Shown here piece after piece: positions 9,037 to 17,978 of a stretch of 64,000 nucleotides of DNA. The stretch lies in assembly GCF_013403915.1 (NCBI RefSeq), contig NZ_JABFDI010000017.1, positions 1 through 64,000 on the forward strand, in the 5' to 3' direction. A program made the position numbers and the translations under genes. Positions within the stretch are counted from its first letter, which is position 1. Each line of letters opens with the position of its first letter. Below the pieces are notes generated by a model, which had not been told where the DNA came from, did no database searches, and saw nothing but the letters and a program-made list of their open reading frames with translations. The stretch is from Winogradskyella pacifica (lineage in GTDB: Bacteria > Bacteroidota > Bacteroidia > Flavobacteriales > Flavobacteriaceae).

Positions 9037-10302
9037 TTAAAGTAAGTCTAAGTTGACTATACTTTCATCATTTGGTAAGTATCCATAGCATCGCCAGAAA
9101 TTGACTCCTTGGCCATTATATTTCCATACAATTTCATGATCGGGTGTAACTTCCCATAAACCATAGTCTCCTTCAGCAATTAATGTGTTTCCGTTTTTTA
9201 AACGTACAGCACCAGAAATTCTGCCAAAAAATAAATTCGGATCTGTAAAACTCCATACTATTGATGGTTCATTATCAGTATTTGGTAAAAGAGAAAAATC
9301 ATTTGGTATATCTAACTCAAAGACTGTCGATTGATTAATGTCGTTGCCATTTCCATAGACTAGAACATTTCCGGCGCCAGGTTCATCTCCTTCTAGTAAA
9401 TTTGGAAAATGATTGTTATAGAATAAACGTTCTCCTTCAGTGTTTTTATAGGCTTCAGGGTTTCCAAATCTATAGAGTAAATCTCCACCTTTATTGTAAT
9501 TTCCTCCGGAATTTGTAGCTGCTTCAGCAGTAGTGGTACTATGGTCTATTACCCAAACTTCATTATAATAATTTATACTTAAATAAATGACATCCTTTTC
9601 AGCGTCATAATCAATACCATTGGCATGCATAATATCACCATTGTCAACAATATTGTAATTAATATCTATGAGTTGAGGATTATCGCTTACATTTCCATAA
9701 GTTGCCAGTGTATCATATCTATCTTGTATAATATGGTCAAAACTATGCCATTCCCAAACTGTTTGATTAGTGTTTGGATTTATTTCAATTAAAACTTCAG
9801 GAAATATAGCTACAGTTGTATCAGCACCTGCCTGAGAAGATGAAATATTTCCTATTCTTTCCCAGGCAATAAATAGTACATTTCCATTGGGTAATAATTC
9901 AACATCATGATGAGCAATTGAAGTCTCAGATGCATAAATGTATTCCCAGTCAGTCGTACCATCAGAATTCAGAATTCTTAATATTCCTCCAAATCCACCA
10001 AACGCTATTTCTGGACTACTAGATTTAAATATTCCCAATAACTTGCCATTTGGAAGAATTTCCAAATCGTTTCCTAAATTATCTTCAAATGTCCATTCAT
10101 GTATTTTTAAACCTTCTTTATTTAATAAATAAGATGTGTTACTGCCATGTTCAACAGCTAAAACATATCCATTTTCAATAAGGTCACCATTGTACACTTC
10201 AACATTATCGGATAACGTGATAGGCGTATTCGATTGACTATCATCGTCGCTACAACTCAGGATTATAGCTCCAAAAAGGAATAGAAATGGAAAGTGTTTC
10301 AT
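9037..10302 (-). CDS. Arylsulfotransferase-like (ASST family) lipoprotein
   Basis: A 421-residue protein with a lipoprotein signal: a hydrophobic stretch ends in IILSC, with Cys17 as the lipid site and an acidic SDDDSQ tail typical of surface-exposed Bacteroidetes lipoproteins. The rest is a beta-propeller with recurring DLEILPNGKLLG, HHDVELLPNGNVLF and DIMHANGIDY blades. The histidines in these blades match the conserved active-site and propeller positions of the arylsulfotransferase family as I remember it. Members transfer sulfate between phenolic compounds, but many Bacteroidetes homologues are uncharacterised, so the reaction is inferred. No sulfur-metabolism genes are adjacent. Confidence 0.75.
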   Translation of the reverse strand: MKHFPFLFLFGAIILSCSDDDSQSNTPITLSDNVEVYNGDLIENGYVLAVEHGSNTSYLLNKEGLKIHEWTFEDNLGNDLEILPNGKLLGIFKSSSPEIAFGGFGGILRILNSDGTTDWEYIYASETSIAHHDVELLPNGNVLFIAWERIGNISSSQAGADTTVAIFPEVLIEINPNTNQTVWEWHSFDHIIQDRYDTLATYGNVSDNPQLIDINYNIVDNGDIMHANGIDYDAEKDVIYLSINYYNEVWVIDHSTTTAEAATNSGGNYNKGGDLLYRFGNPEAYKNTEGERLFYNNHFPNLLEGDEPGAGNVLVYGNGNDINQSTVFELDIPNDFSLLPNTDNEPSIVWSFTDPNLFFGRISGAVRLKNGNTLIAEGDYGLWEVTPDHEIVWKYNGQGVNFWRCYGYLPNDESIVNLDLL

Positions 10303-10664
10303 AGCAGTTTTCTTGTAAAATTAAGCGTATTAATTACAAGGGCAAATTATATAAAGTTTATTTTACTAGTTATTATTTTAAATCGTAGGCAGACTTATGG
10401 TCTGAAATCTTTTAAAGGGAGGCCTTTTTACGAGATGTTCTTAATGGTTTTAGAGAATTATTTAGGACTACTCTACTATACACCGCTAAAGTGGAAGGTG
10501 TATTGCTTAATTTATAAAACAAAAAAATAAATTTCAAACACCTTGAATTCAGTCGGTTAAAAATTATTTTAATTATTTCTAGCTTCCCAAGCAACCCTTG
10601 GCTGTAAATTTGCGTCTTTATAAATAGAAAGGCATCTGAACGTCATCAGAATTTAAACCCAACC
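10303..10664. other. 362-base gap without a convincing gene
   Basis: The only open frame (10294-10530, 78 aa) starts inside the 5' end of the lipoprotein gene on the other strand and resembles nothing I recognise. A hairpin ATACACC...GGTGTAT lies at about 10478-10503. Near the right end is the -7 element of the sigma factor gene. I see no RNA gene. Confidence 0.5.
10605..10612 (+). promoter_or_regulatory. -7 element of the ECF sigma operon
   Basis: TAAATTTG matches TAnnTTTG, 52 bases before the sigma factor ATG. It looks like a housekeeping-type promoter. An additional self-recognised ECF promoter was not found by eye. Confidence 0.45.
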
Positions 10665-11228
10665 ATGAAAGTTATTCAACTTCATAAAAATGAAACAAAA
10701 CTTATAGAGCGCGCTGCGAAACAAAATCGCGAAGCACAACATGTATTGTACGAATTACACGCACCAAAAATGTTGAGTGTTTGTAGGTACTATATAAAAG
10801 ATGTTTATCAAGCAGAAGACGTAATGTTGAATGGTTTTTTTAAAGTGTTTAAATACTTGAAAACGTATAAACATGAAGGCAGCTTTGAAGGTTGGATAAG
10901 ACGAATTATGGTGAGAGAATCCATATCTCATTTAAGGCAAAAGAAGACGATTGAATTTGCAGTTGAAGATGATTGTTTAGATCAAGGTTCTGCAAACAAC
11001 ATTAATACAAATATCGAAGTTGCAGAAATACAACACCTCATAGATAGTTTGCCAGAAGGATACCGAATGGTTTTTGTAATGTATGCGATAGAAGGGTATA
11101 AGCATAATGAAATTGCTGAGTTATTAAAAATATCTGAAGGCACTTCAAAATCGCAATTATTTAAAGCAAGACAGATGCTTCAAAAGAAATTAAAAGAATT
11201 AAATAACAACAGTTATGGCACCAATTAA
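10665..11228 (+). CDS. RNA polymerase sigma factor, ECF (sigma-70 family)
   Basis: A 187-residue ECF sigma factor. Region 2 is seen at about 25-95 (YYIKDVYQAEDVMLNGFFKV, then GSFEGWIRRIMVRES), and region 4 with its helix-turn-helix at about 125-180 (LPEGYRMVFVMYAIEGYKHN, then EIAELLKISEGTSKSQLFKAR). There is no region 3, as expected. The stop overlaps the start of the next gene by 14 bases, so the two are translationally coupled, the usual layout of an ECF sigma factor with its membrane partner. The target regulon is unknown. Confidence 0.93.
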   Translation: MKVIQLHKNETKLIERAAKQNREAQHVLYELHAPKMLSVCRYYIKDVYQAEDVMLNGFFKVFKYLKTYKHEGSFEGWIRRIMVRESISHLRQKKTIEFAVEDDCLDQGSANNINTNIEVAEIQHLIDSLPEGYRMVFVMYAIEGYKHNEIAELLKISEGTSKSQLFKARQMLQKKLKELNNNSYGTN

Positions 11229-12000
11229 GTTTGAAGAAAATATAAAGGATAAGCTAGAGAAGCGAACCTTGTCGCCATCATCAGAAGGTTGGTCTAAGTT
11301 ATCTGAACGTTTAGATGCAGAGGATAACAAATCTAAAAAACCAATGTTTTGGTGGTTAAGTATAGCTGCAGGTATATTGATTATGATTGCCATATCAATA
11401 CCGTTTTTTAATACACCAGATTCGGAAATGGTGTTACCTCAAATCGTTGAAGAGGACGTTATAGAGCAACAATTAAATAATCAAATCTTAAAACCAAATC
11501 AAAAAGAATCCATTAAGGTTGTCGTTGAGGATAAAAGCGTAGAAGATAAAAAAGAGGATTTAGCATCAGATAACAAGTCAAATAAAACAGACTATAAAAA
11601 AGCGGTAAATAAAAAGTCTGAGTCTCAAGGTCAATTGGCAAATATGGGTGAGCTAAAGAAGAAACGTATTCTTCTAAATGAGGAAGAGCTATTGAATAAT
11701 GAAGTACAACGTCTTTTAGAAGAGGCAAAATTAAAAATTGCAGTAGCAGATGCTATTGTAGCATTAAAGTCTGAAAAAATATCGGTTACAGATAGAGAAA
11801 TAGATTCATTATTAAAAATGGCGAGTAAAGAATTGTTTAAGCAAAACATTCAGAATGAATCATCAAGAACAGTAGATGCAAATAATTTATTAATGAGCGT
11901 TGAAGATGAAATGGGGCAATCCTTTAGAAGTAAGGTTTTTGAAGCTTTAAAGGAGAGTTACGGAACGGTTAAAACTGCTGTTGCAAATCGTAATAATTAA
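11215..12000 (+). CDS. Single-pass membrane protein, putative anti-sigma factor
   Basis: A 261-residue protein with a cytoplasmic N-terminal segment of about 43 residues, one transmembrane helix (FWWLSIAAGILIMIAISIPF, about 45-65) and a long charged, largely helical periplasmic part rich in Lys, Glu and Asp. It overlaps the ECF sigma gene by 14 bases. Topology and position suggest it binds and holds the sigma factor at the membrane, but no zinc anti-sigma motif (HxxxCxxC) is present, so this role rests on context. The following gene encodes a likely outer-membrane protein, so the unit may sense envelope state. Confidence 0.7.
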   Translation: MAPIKFEENIKDKLEKRTLSPSSEGWSKLSERLDAEDNKSKKPMFWWLSIAAGILIMIAISIPFFNTPDSEMVLPQIVEEDVIEQQLNNQILKPNQKESIKVVVEDKSVEDKKEDLASDNKSNKTDYKKAVNKKSESQGQLANMGELKKKRILLNEEELLNNEVQRLLEEAKLKIAVADAIVALKSEKISVTDREIDSLLKMASKELFKQNIQNESSRTVDANNLLMSVEDEMGQSFRSKVFEALKESYGTVKTAVANRNN

Positions 12001-12079
12001 ATCAATAATCAAATTAGTTTGGTTGCTAGCGTAGCCGAAGTAAACATCAATAATCAATAAATCAAAAAAACGAACAGTT

Positions 12080-13177
12080 ATGAACAACATTACAAGATTG
12101 GTAGTGTGCTTAGTGATAGCACTAGCATTTACAACAGTACAAGCACAAGAAACAAGGGTTGATAGCACTAAAACGTCAGCGAATCACTTGAAAATTGAAT
12201 CACTTAAAAACCTTAAAATTAACATTGAAAAAGAAGAAAGAGATTTTTTAAAGTCCGAAATAGCAGCGATTAATCAACGCTTAGATGACGGTAAAATAAC
12301 AGCAGCTGAGGCAGAAAATCTAAAAAAAGAAGCTGCAAAAAACAGAGCTTTAAATATTGAAAATCGTTTAGCGATCATAGATAATAAAATCGCATTATTA
12401 AACAGAAACGATGATACTTATAATGTTGAAGATGGTGAAGGGGATGGATTTGTATTTAGAATAGGATCCGGAGAAGAGGACAAAGAAAGCTTTGTTTATT
12501 TTGGGGAAAAATCTAAGGATAAGCCTAGAAAATACGATAGACGTACAACTACAAATGTTGTCTTTGCGTTAGGATTTAATAATGCCATAATCGAAGGACA
12601 AAGTTTAACTGATTCACCATATAAAATTGGAAATTCTAATTTCTATGAATTAGGCTATGCATGGAAAACAAGACTTTTTGAAGATACCAATTTTTGGAGA
12701 TTAAAATACGGTTTCTCTTTTCAGTGGAATAAATTTGAAATAAAGGACAATAACTACTTAGTGAATACTGATGGCGAGATTTCACTTCAAGAATTTCCTT
12801 CAGATTTAAACAAGGCAAAGTTTAGAACGACCAATTTAGTATTTCCGATGCACATAGAATTTGGACCTTCTAAAAAGATTGAAAAAGAAGATTATTTTAG
12901 ATATTCAACATACAAAAAATTAAAAGTAGGTTTAGGTGGTTATGCTGGTCTAAATATTGGAAACATGCAAAAATTAAAATACAAAGATGATGGTGATAGA
13001 ATAAAAAATAAACAACGTGGTGGATTTGAGGTTAACGAATTTGTATACGGTTTAAGTGGCTACGTAGCATTGGGAGAGATTGCTTTGTATGTAAAATATG
13101 ACCTTAACCCAATATTTAAAAACCAAGTGGTAGAACAAAATAACATATCAGTAGGAATACGTTTTGATATGGATTAA
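12080..13177 (+). CDS. Outer-membrane beta-barrel-like protein
   Basis: A 365-residue exported protein. The signal peptide is residues 1-22 (LVIALAFTTVQAQ). A charged coiled-coil-like segment follows at about 35-110 (KNLKINIEKEERDFLKSE, then repeated AAEAENLKKEAAKNRAL). The C-terminal 200 residues carry alternating aromatic beta strands typical of porin-like barrels (FALGFNNAIIEGQ, YELGYAWKTRLF, KVGLGGYAGLNIG, LGEIALYVKYDL, ISVGIRFDMD with a terminal hydrophobic strand). It follows the sigma/anti-sigma-like pair by 79 bases and is probably in the same operon and the same envelope response. The precise function is unknown. Confidence 0.65.
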   Translation: MNNITRLVVCLVIALAFTTVQAQETRVDSTKTSANHLKIESLKNLKINIEKEERDFLKSEIAAINQRLDDGKITAAEAENLKKEAAKNRALNIENRLAIIDNKIALLNRNDDTYNVEDGEGDGFVFRIGSGEEDKESFVYFGEKSKDKPRKYDRRTTTNVVFALGFNNAIIEGQSLTDSPYKIGNSNFYELGYAWKTRLFEDTNFWRLKYGFSFQWNKFEIKDNNYLVNTDGEISLQEFPSDLNKAKFRTTNLVFPMHIEFGPSKKIEKEDYFRYSTYKKLKVGLGGYAGLNIGNMQKLKYKDDGDRIKNKQRGGFEVNEFVYGLSGYVALGEIALYVKYDLNPIFKNQVVEQNNISVGIRFDMD

Positions 13178-13191
13178 ATCAATCAATCAAT

Positions 13192-13199
13192 TAACTTTG
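13192..13199 (+). promoter_or_regulatory. -7-like element immediately before a terminator
   Basis: TAACTTTG matches TAnnTTTG. Transcription from it would begin near 13206 and run straight into the hairpin at 13211-13246, giving an RNA of about 40 nt or no product. It may be a chance match. Confidence 0.25.
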
Positions 13200-13210
13200 C
13201 AGTGTTAGAG

Positions 13211-13246
13211 AGCCTTAATCGCGTTTTAGATTAAGGCTTTTTGTTT
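13211..13246 (+). terminator. Terminator of the sigma factor operon
   Basis: Perfect 10-bp stem AGCCTTAATC / GATTAAGGCT with an 8-nt loop followed by TTTTGTTTTT, located 34 bases after the beta-barrel gene stop. Confidence 0.85.
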
Positions 13247-13363
13247 TTACATAATCAATCTGCCAATGCGAAGTCCTTTAACTAAAATCAAATTAGTTTT
13301 TGCGAATAGCTTTTAATACAAATTGTTTTATCTTAAATTTACAGACTTGCTAAAACACTAAAA

Positions 13364-15355
13364 TTGATCTCACAAAATTCCATTGCACAAGTATTTGAAA
13401 CCGCTCGCGTAGAAGAGGTAATTGGCGATTTTGTACAGTTAAAAAAAGCGGGTACAAACTATAAAGGCTTAAGTCCTTTTAGTGAAGAACGTTCTCCGAG
13501 TTTCGTAGTGTCGCCAGTTAAACAAATTTGGAAGGATTTTTCGAGTGGAAAAGGTGGTAATGCTGTCACATTTTTAATGGAGCACGAACATTTTACATAT
13601 CCTGAGGCTATAAAATACTTAGCTAAAAAGTACAATATTGAAATAGAGGAAACCGAACGTACCGACGAAGAAAGAGCACAAGCGGACAACCGTGAGAGTT
13701 TGTATTTGGTAAGTGAGTATGCGAGTAGTTATTTTCAGAATGTACTACATAAAACAAATCCAGGTAAAGCAATTGGTTTAAGCTATTTTAAGGAGCGGGG
13801 CTTCACAGAAGAAACCATAAAAAAATTCGATCTTGGTTATTCCTTGGACGAGTGGCAAGGTTTTACAGATGATGCTCTGGGTAAAGGGTATAAGCTTAAT
13901 TTTTTAGAGCAAACAGGTTTAACTATTGTTAAAGGCGAAAAACGTTTCGATCGATTTAAGGGCAGGGTGATGTTTCCTATTCATAGTATGAGTGGGCGTG
14001 TTCTTGGTTTTGGTGGACGTATTTTAACTAACGATAAAAAAGCAGCGAAATATCTAAATTCACCAGAGAGTGAAATTTATCATAAAAGTAAGATATTGTA
14101 TGGCCTATATCATGCCAAGCAAACGATAGCAAAAGAAGATAATTGTTATTTGGTAGAAGGTTATACTGATGTTATTCAGTTTCATCAAACAGGTATTACC
14201 AACGTAGTGTCTTCTTCTGGTACAGCGTTATCGCCAGACCAAATTCGACTAATTAATCGTTTAACAAATAATATTACCGTGCTTTTTGATGGCGATGCCG
14301 CAGGAATTAGAGCATCCATTCGAGGTATCGATTTAATATTAGAGCAAGGTGTAAATGTTAAGATTTGTACGTTTCCTGATGGTGAAGATCCAGATAGTTT
14401 TTCTAAATCAAACACCTTAGAAGAGCTTACGGCTTATCTTGAAGGGAATGCCAAAGATTTTATTCAGTTTAAAGCCTCGCTTTTAGTTAAGGAGGCTAAT
14501 AATGATCCGATTAAAAAAGCGGAGACCATTCGCGAAATCGTGAACAGCATTGCTAAGATTCCAGATCAAATCAAACGTGAAATTTACATTCAAGAATGTG
14601 CGCGTATTATGGATATTAGCGAGAATGTTCTATTTACAACTTTAGCACAAATTAATAATAAACAGGCTCAGGATAATAATAAACCCAAGTCTTATATTTC
14701 ACCTAGTTCTTCTGATCCAAATGAACCTCCATTTGAAGTTTTTAGGAATGAAGAGCCTAGTCGTAAGCCAAAAGTTGATATTCAATATGAATTAGAAAAA
14801 AAAATTATTGAAATTTTGATGCTTTATGGTGATAGAACAGAGCAGTTTGAGGACTTAATTCTACAAGAGGATGAGACCTCAGGGGAGTTGCTTTTAGAGC
14901 CAACAAAACATGAAGCGCGTGTATTTGAGAAAGTATATTTAGATCTTCAAGAGGATGAAATGCAATTTTCTAATCCACAATTTAAAGCACTTTATTATTC
15001 TATTATTGATAAATTGAATCAAGAGGAAGGGTTTTCAACCAAAAATTTTATCAATCAATTAGATCAAGATGCTGCAAGTACAGTTACAAGTATTTTAATG
15101 GAGGATGAGCGCTATAACCTTCACGATTGGGAGCGTAATCTAATTATACCTAAAGAAAAGAAAGATTCTGTGTCACAGCTGGTGAGTCAAACTATTCTAA
15201 GTTTACGTTGTCATTTAATTGATCAAAAAGTAGCCGAATATAAAAATGAAACCTTAAAAGAAAATGTCGATCTACGTGTTATAATGGAAGATGTAAAAGA
15301 CTATGTTGGCCTTAAGATGTTGTTATCTCGTAAGTTAGGTAAGGTTTTGGGTTAG
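13364..15355 (+). CDS. dnaG: DNA primase DnaG
   Basis: Primase of 663 residues that makes RNA primers at the replication fork. I chose the TTG at 13364, since ISQNSIAQVFETARVEEVIG is the conserved beginning of the protein and no ATG lies close by. The N-terminal zinc-binding domain (1-95) is recognisable but has none of the usual ligands: CPFH is SPFS (in GLSPFSEERSPSF) and the CFGC knuckle is DFSS (in KDFSSGKGG). The TOPRIM catalytic core is intact, with LVEGYTDVI and LFDGDAAGIRA at about 262-325. The C-terminal 190 residues form the DnaB-binding region. The zinc-less domain appears to be a lineage trait, not a sequencing error, since the surrounding fold residues are kept. Confidence 0.95.
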   Translation: MISQNSIAQVFETARVEEVIGDFVQLKKAGTNYKGLSPFSEERSPSFVVSPVKQIWKDFSSGKGGNAVTFLMEHEHFTYPEAIKYLAKKYNIEIEETERTDEERAQADNRESLYLVSEYASSYFQNVLHKTNPGKAIGLSYFKERGFTEETIKKFDLGYSLDEWQGFTDDALGKGYKLNFLEQTGLTIVKGEKRFDRFKGRVMFPIHSMSGRVLGFGGRILTNDKKAAKYLNSPESEIYHKSKILYGLYHAKQTIAKEDNCYLVEGYTDVIQFHQTGITNVVSSSGTALSPDQIRLINRLTNNITVLFDGDAAGIRASIRGIDLILEQGVNVKICTFPDGEDPDSFSKSNTLEELTAYLEGNAKDFIQFKASLLVKEANNDPIKKAETIREIVNSIAKIPDQIKREIYIQECARIMDISENVLFTTLAQINNKQAQDNNKPKSYISPSSSDPNEPPFEVFRNEEPSRKPKVDIQYELEKKIIEILMLYGDRTEQFEDLILQEDETSGELLLEPTKHEARVFEKVYLDLQEDEMQFSNPQFKALYYSIIDKLNQEEGFSTKNFINQLDQDAASTVTSILMEDERYNLHDWERNLIIPKEKKDSVSQLVSQTILSLRCHLIDQKVAEYKNETLKENVDLRVIMEDVKDYVGLKMLLSRKLGKVLG

Positions 15356-15367
15356 GTAAATACCGAA

Positions 15368-15997
15368 TTAAGTTAAATTGTGGTGCTTTGCTTGATGAAT
15401 TAAATCTACAATATTTGTTACATTTAACTTCTTAAACAATCGAGCTTTATACGTGCTAACGGTTTTTTCGTTAATATCTAACTCTTGCGCTATTTCTTTA
15501 TTTTTACGACCTATAGAGAGTAGTTTTAAAACTTCAACCTCTCTAGTAGATAGCTTTTTAAACATGCGACTTCTGCTTTTGCGCGTGTCTTCATAACGGA
15601 AATGCTTATCCATTTTTTCGCTTAGAGATGTTTCTCCAGCGCTAATTTTTCTAATGGCAGTTTCTATTTCGTCAACGCTAGCTCCTTTATTTAAATAACC
15701 AGAAGCACCTGCTTTAATCGTGCTTATAGCGTATATTTCTTCAGGTTGATGACTAAACATTAAAACCTGAACAGCTTTATTTTCTTTTTTTATGGCTCTC
15801 AGTGCAGTAATTCCGTTAAGTTCTGGTAAGTCGATTTCAGATATAATAACGTCAACTTTATTGCGTCTTACAAATTCAAATATCTCAATTCCACTTCCTA
15901 AACTACCGATGACTTTAAAATTTGCTTTACTGTTTAAGAATAGTTCTAATCCTGTCCTTACAATAGGATGACTATCTACAATCAGAATATGTATCAT
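15368..15997 (-). CDS. NarL/FixJ-type response regulator with atypical receiver
   Basis: A 209-residue two-domain regulator. The receiver (1-120) starts MIHILIVDSHPIVRTGL and the LuxR-type helix-turn-helix is at about 143-205 (LSTREVEVLKLLSIGRKNKE, then INEKTVSTYKARLFKKL). The receiver departs from the canon: the usual Asp-Asp acidic pair is Asp-Ser, and the residue in the phosphoacceptor position, four before the Pro of LPELNG, is Glu instead of Asp (SEIDLP). The switch Lys (YLNKGAS) is kept. Such a protein is unlikely to be phosphorylated normally and may be permanently active or controlled otherwise. No histidine kinase gene is adjacent; it lies convergent to dnaG. Confidence 0.88.
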   Translation of the reverse strand: MIHILIVDSHPIVRTGLELFLNSKANFKVIGSLGSGIEIFEFVRRNKVDVIISEIDLPELNGITALRAIKKENKAVQVLMFSHQPEEIYAISTIKAGASGYLNKGASVDEIETAIRKISAGETSLSEKMDKHFRYEDTRKSRSRMFKKLSTREVEVLKLLSIGRKNKEIAQELDINEKTVSTYKARLFKKLNVTNIVDLIHQAKHHNLT

Positions 15998-16136
15998 GAT
16001 AATTGTATTTTGGTATTTGGTTAGGGTTAATTATGGCTTTATAAAATGTTAATTTCTAAAACTTTGTGGGTGCTTATTGAGTAAAAATAGTTAAAAATTA
16101 AATAATTTAGCTAAATTGTTTTATAAAATGCAATAA

Positions 16137-16925
16137 TTATTTTAAATTTTTAGGAATTTCACAAACCGGTATTGGGTTCATTTTGTGTTTGTTGGATGAA
16201 TTGTAGCGTGAGTAGATCTCAATTACTTCGCGTTTTCTTCCTTCATAATCGCTAGCAGTCTTACCTTCTTCTGTAACTTGCATTGCCCATTCCAATTCTG
16301 GGTAAGATGCGCCAATTTGATCTTCGTCGCTACGAGCATCTCCAAAGAGACCATCGCTAGGAGCAGCTTCTATGATTGATTTTGGTACGTTTAAATAGTT
16401 TCCAATAGCATACACTTCTGATTTCATTAAATCGGCAATAGGACTTAAATCAACTCCGCCGTCACCATATTTTGTGTAAAACCCAACACCAAAATCTTCA
16501 ACTTTATTACCTGTGCCAGCAACCAAAAGACCTAAGAGTCCTGCGTGGTAGTACAGCGTTGTCATTCGCAAACGAGCTCTGGTGTTAGCTAAAGCCATAT
16601 CAACCGTGGCTTGTTTACCTTCTAAGCTGACTTCGGTTTTAAATTCTTCAAATACGGGAGTTAAGTTTACAACCGTGTCTTTTACATTAGGATACTGGCT
16701 TTTTAAGAACGAAATATGTTCTTGGGCTCTTGTTACGTGGCTTGGAGCTTGGTGAATTGGCATTTCTATGCATAGAACGTCAAAACCAGTTTTTGCACAT
16801 AGAGTAGAGGTTACTGCAGAATCAATTCCGCCAGAAATTCCAACAACAAAACCATTTACTTTGGCTTTTGTAGCATAGTCTTTTAGCCAATTTACAATGT
16901 GATCTACTACGTTTTCAGTTTGCAT
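16137..16925 (-). CDS. nadE: NH3-dependent NAD+ synthetase
   Basis: A 262-residue enzyme that amidates nicotinic acid adenine dinucleotide to NAD+ with ATP and ammonia. The N-type ATP pyrophosphatase P-loop is GISGGIDSAVTS at about 28-39, and the second conserved region is GTGNKVEDFGVGFYTKYGDG, followed by VDLSPIADLMKSEV. There is no N-terminal nitrilase-like glutaminase domain, so it depends on ammonia. It is divergent from gldB with overlapping promoter regions. Confidence 0.95.
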   Translation of the reverse strand: MQTENVVDHIVNWLKDYATKAKVNGFVVGISGGIDSAVTSTLCAKTGFDVLCIEMPIHQAPSHVTRAQEHISFLKSQYPNVKDTVVNLTPVFEEFKTEVSLEGKQATVDMALANTRARLRMTTLYYHAGLLGLLVAGTGNKVEDFGVGFYTKYGDGGVDLSPIADLMKSEVYAIGNYLNVPKSIIEAAPSDGLFGDARSDEDQIGASYPELEWAMQVTEEGKTASDYEGRKREVIEIYSRYNSSNKHKMNPIPVCEIPKNLK

Positions 16926-16953
16926 AATTTTTAATTTTTAAAACAAAGAAGTG

Positions 16954-16974
16954 TACCTTTGCACAACAAAAATA
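16954..16974. promoter_or_regulatory. Divergent -7 elements of gldB (+) and nadE (-)
   Basis: TACCTTTG at 16954-16961 on the + strand fits TAnnTTTG for gldB. CAAAAATA at 16967-16974 reads TATTTTTG on the - strand for nadE. The two elements are only 5 bases apart, so the promoters must compete or be co-regulated. Confidence 0.45.
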
Positions 16975-17009
16975 ACGCAATCGAGTTAGGATTAAAAATA
17001 TTTTACCAG

Positions 17010-17978
17010 ATGCAGATAAGAATTTACTTTATTTTATTAATAGTGTTTACAATGTTTTCTTGTGATGAGGAATCTAAAATTGAACAAGAAATCGCTAAAA
17101 TTGAAGTAGATTTTAATGTAGAACGTTTCGATAAAGCATTTTATGAGGCAACACCTAAGGATTTAGGACAGCTAAAAATGGAGTATCCATTTATGTTTTC
17201 TAAACAAACGCCAGATTCTATTTGGGTGAATAGAATTAACGACACTTTGCAGAATGAAATTCTACAAGAAGTGGATATTGCTTTTAAAGATTTTAAGGAG
17301 CCAAAGGAAGAATTGATTGCTATGTTTCAGCATATCAAATATTATGATAAAGTGTTTTCTGTACCAAGAGTTATAACCTTAACAAATGATGTACAGTATA
17401 GAGATAATGTTATTGTTACTGATAGTATTGCTTTGATAGCCTTAGATAATTATTTAGGAGAAACGCATCGCTTTTATGTAGATGGTAATATACCAGCATA
17501 TTTGGCTAAAAACTTTACACAAGAACAAATTGTGGTGGATTTGGCAGATGGTTATGCGAAGAAATATGTTTTTCAAGCCAACAGAAAAACCTTACTAGAT
17601 GAAATGATCTACTTCGGAAAGTTGCTCTATTTTAAAGATGTTATAATTCCGTTTAAAACAGATGCCGAAAAAATGGGCTATTCAGAACTGCAGCTAAAAT
17701 GGGCTGAAGCAAATGAAAGTCAAATCTGGAGTTATTTTATTGAGAAAGAATTATTATACAGTACAGACCCTAAATTGCCAAATCGTTTTATTGCAGACGC
17801 ACCGTTTACAAAGTTTTATCTCCAATTAGATAATGAGTCGCCAGGACGTTTAGGTCAGTATTTAGGCTGGCAAATTGTAAAAGCTTATGCAGAGACTACA
17901 GGAAAAGATATGATGAAAATTATGCAAACTGAACCTGAAGAAATATTTAGAAAATCAAAATTTAAACCAAAAAAGTAA
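17010..17978 (+). CDS. gldB: Gliding motility lipoprotein GldB
   Basis: An essential component of Bacteroidetes gliding and the T9SS machinery as known from Flavobacterium johnsoniae. I take the ATG at 17010 (322 aa), where MQIRIYFILLIVFTMFSC gives a proper lipoprotein signal with Cys18. The longer TTG-initiated frame from 16959 would bury the signal and overlaps the -7 element. The mature protein resembles the family throughout (VDFNVERFDKAFYEATPKDL near the start; NESPGRLGQYLGWQIVKAY near the end). Its stop overlaps the gldC start as TAATG. Confidence 0.92.
   Translation: MQIRIYFILLIVFTMFSCDEESKIEQEIAKIEVDFNVERFDKAFYEATPKDLGQLKMEYPFMFSKQTPDSIWVNRINDTLQNEILQEVDIAFKDFKEPKEELIAMFQHIKYYDKVFSVPRVITLTNDVQYRDNVIVTDSIALIALDNYLGETHRFYVDGNIPAYLAKNFTQEQIVVDLADGYAKKYVFQANRKTLLDEMIYFGKLLYFKDVIIPFKTDAEKMGYSELQLKWAEANESQIWSYFIEKELLYSTDPKLPNRFIADAPFTKFYLQLDNESPGRLGQYLGWQIVKAYAETTGKDMMKIMQTEPEEIFRKSKFKPKK

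Noticed and set aside
10294-10530. 78-residue open frame on the + strand
   Set aside because: It begins inside the antisense strand of the lipoprotein gene, has no recognisable family, no promoter of its own and a composition like translated intergenic DNA. I list the gap as empty instead.
10412-10594. 60-residue open frame on the - strand in the same gap
   Set aside because: Overlaps the previous frame, has no similarity I can name and no start context.
16959-17009. TTG start 17 codons upstream for GldB
   Set aside because: It overlaps the -7 promoter element and would place 17 residues before the lipoprotein signal peptide.
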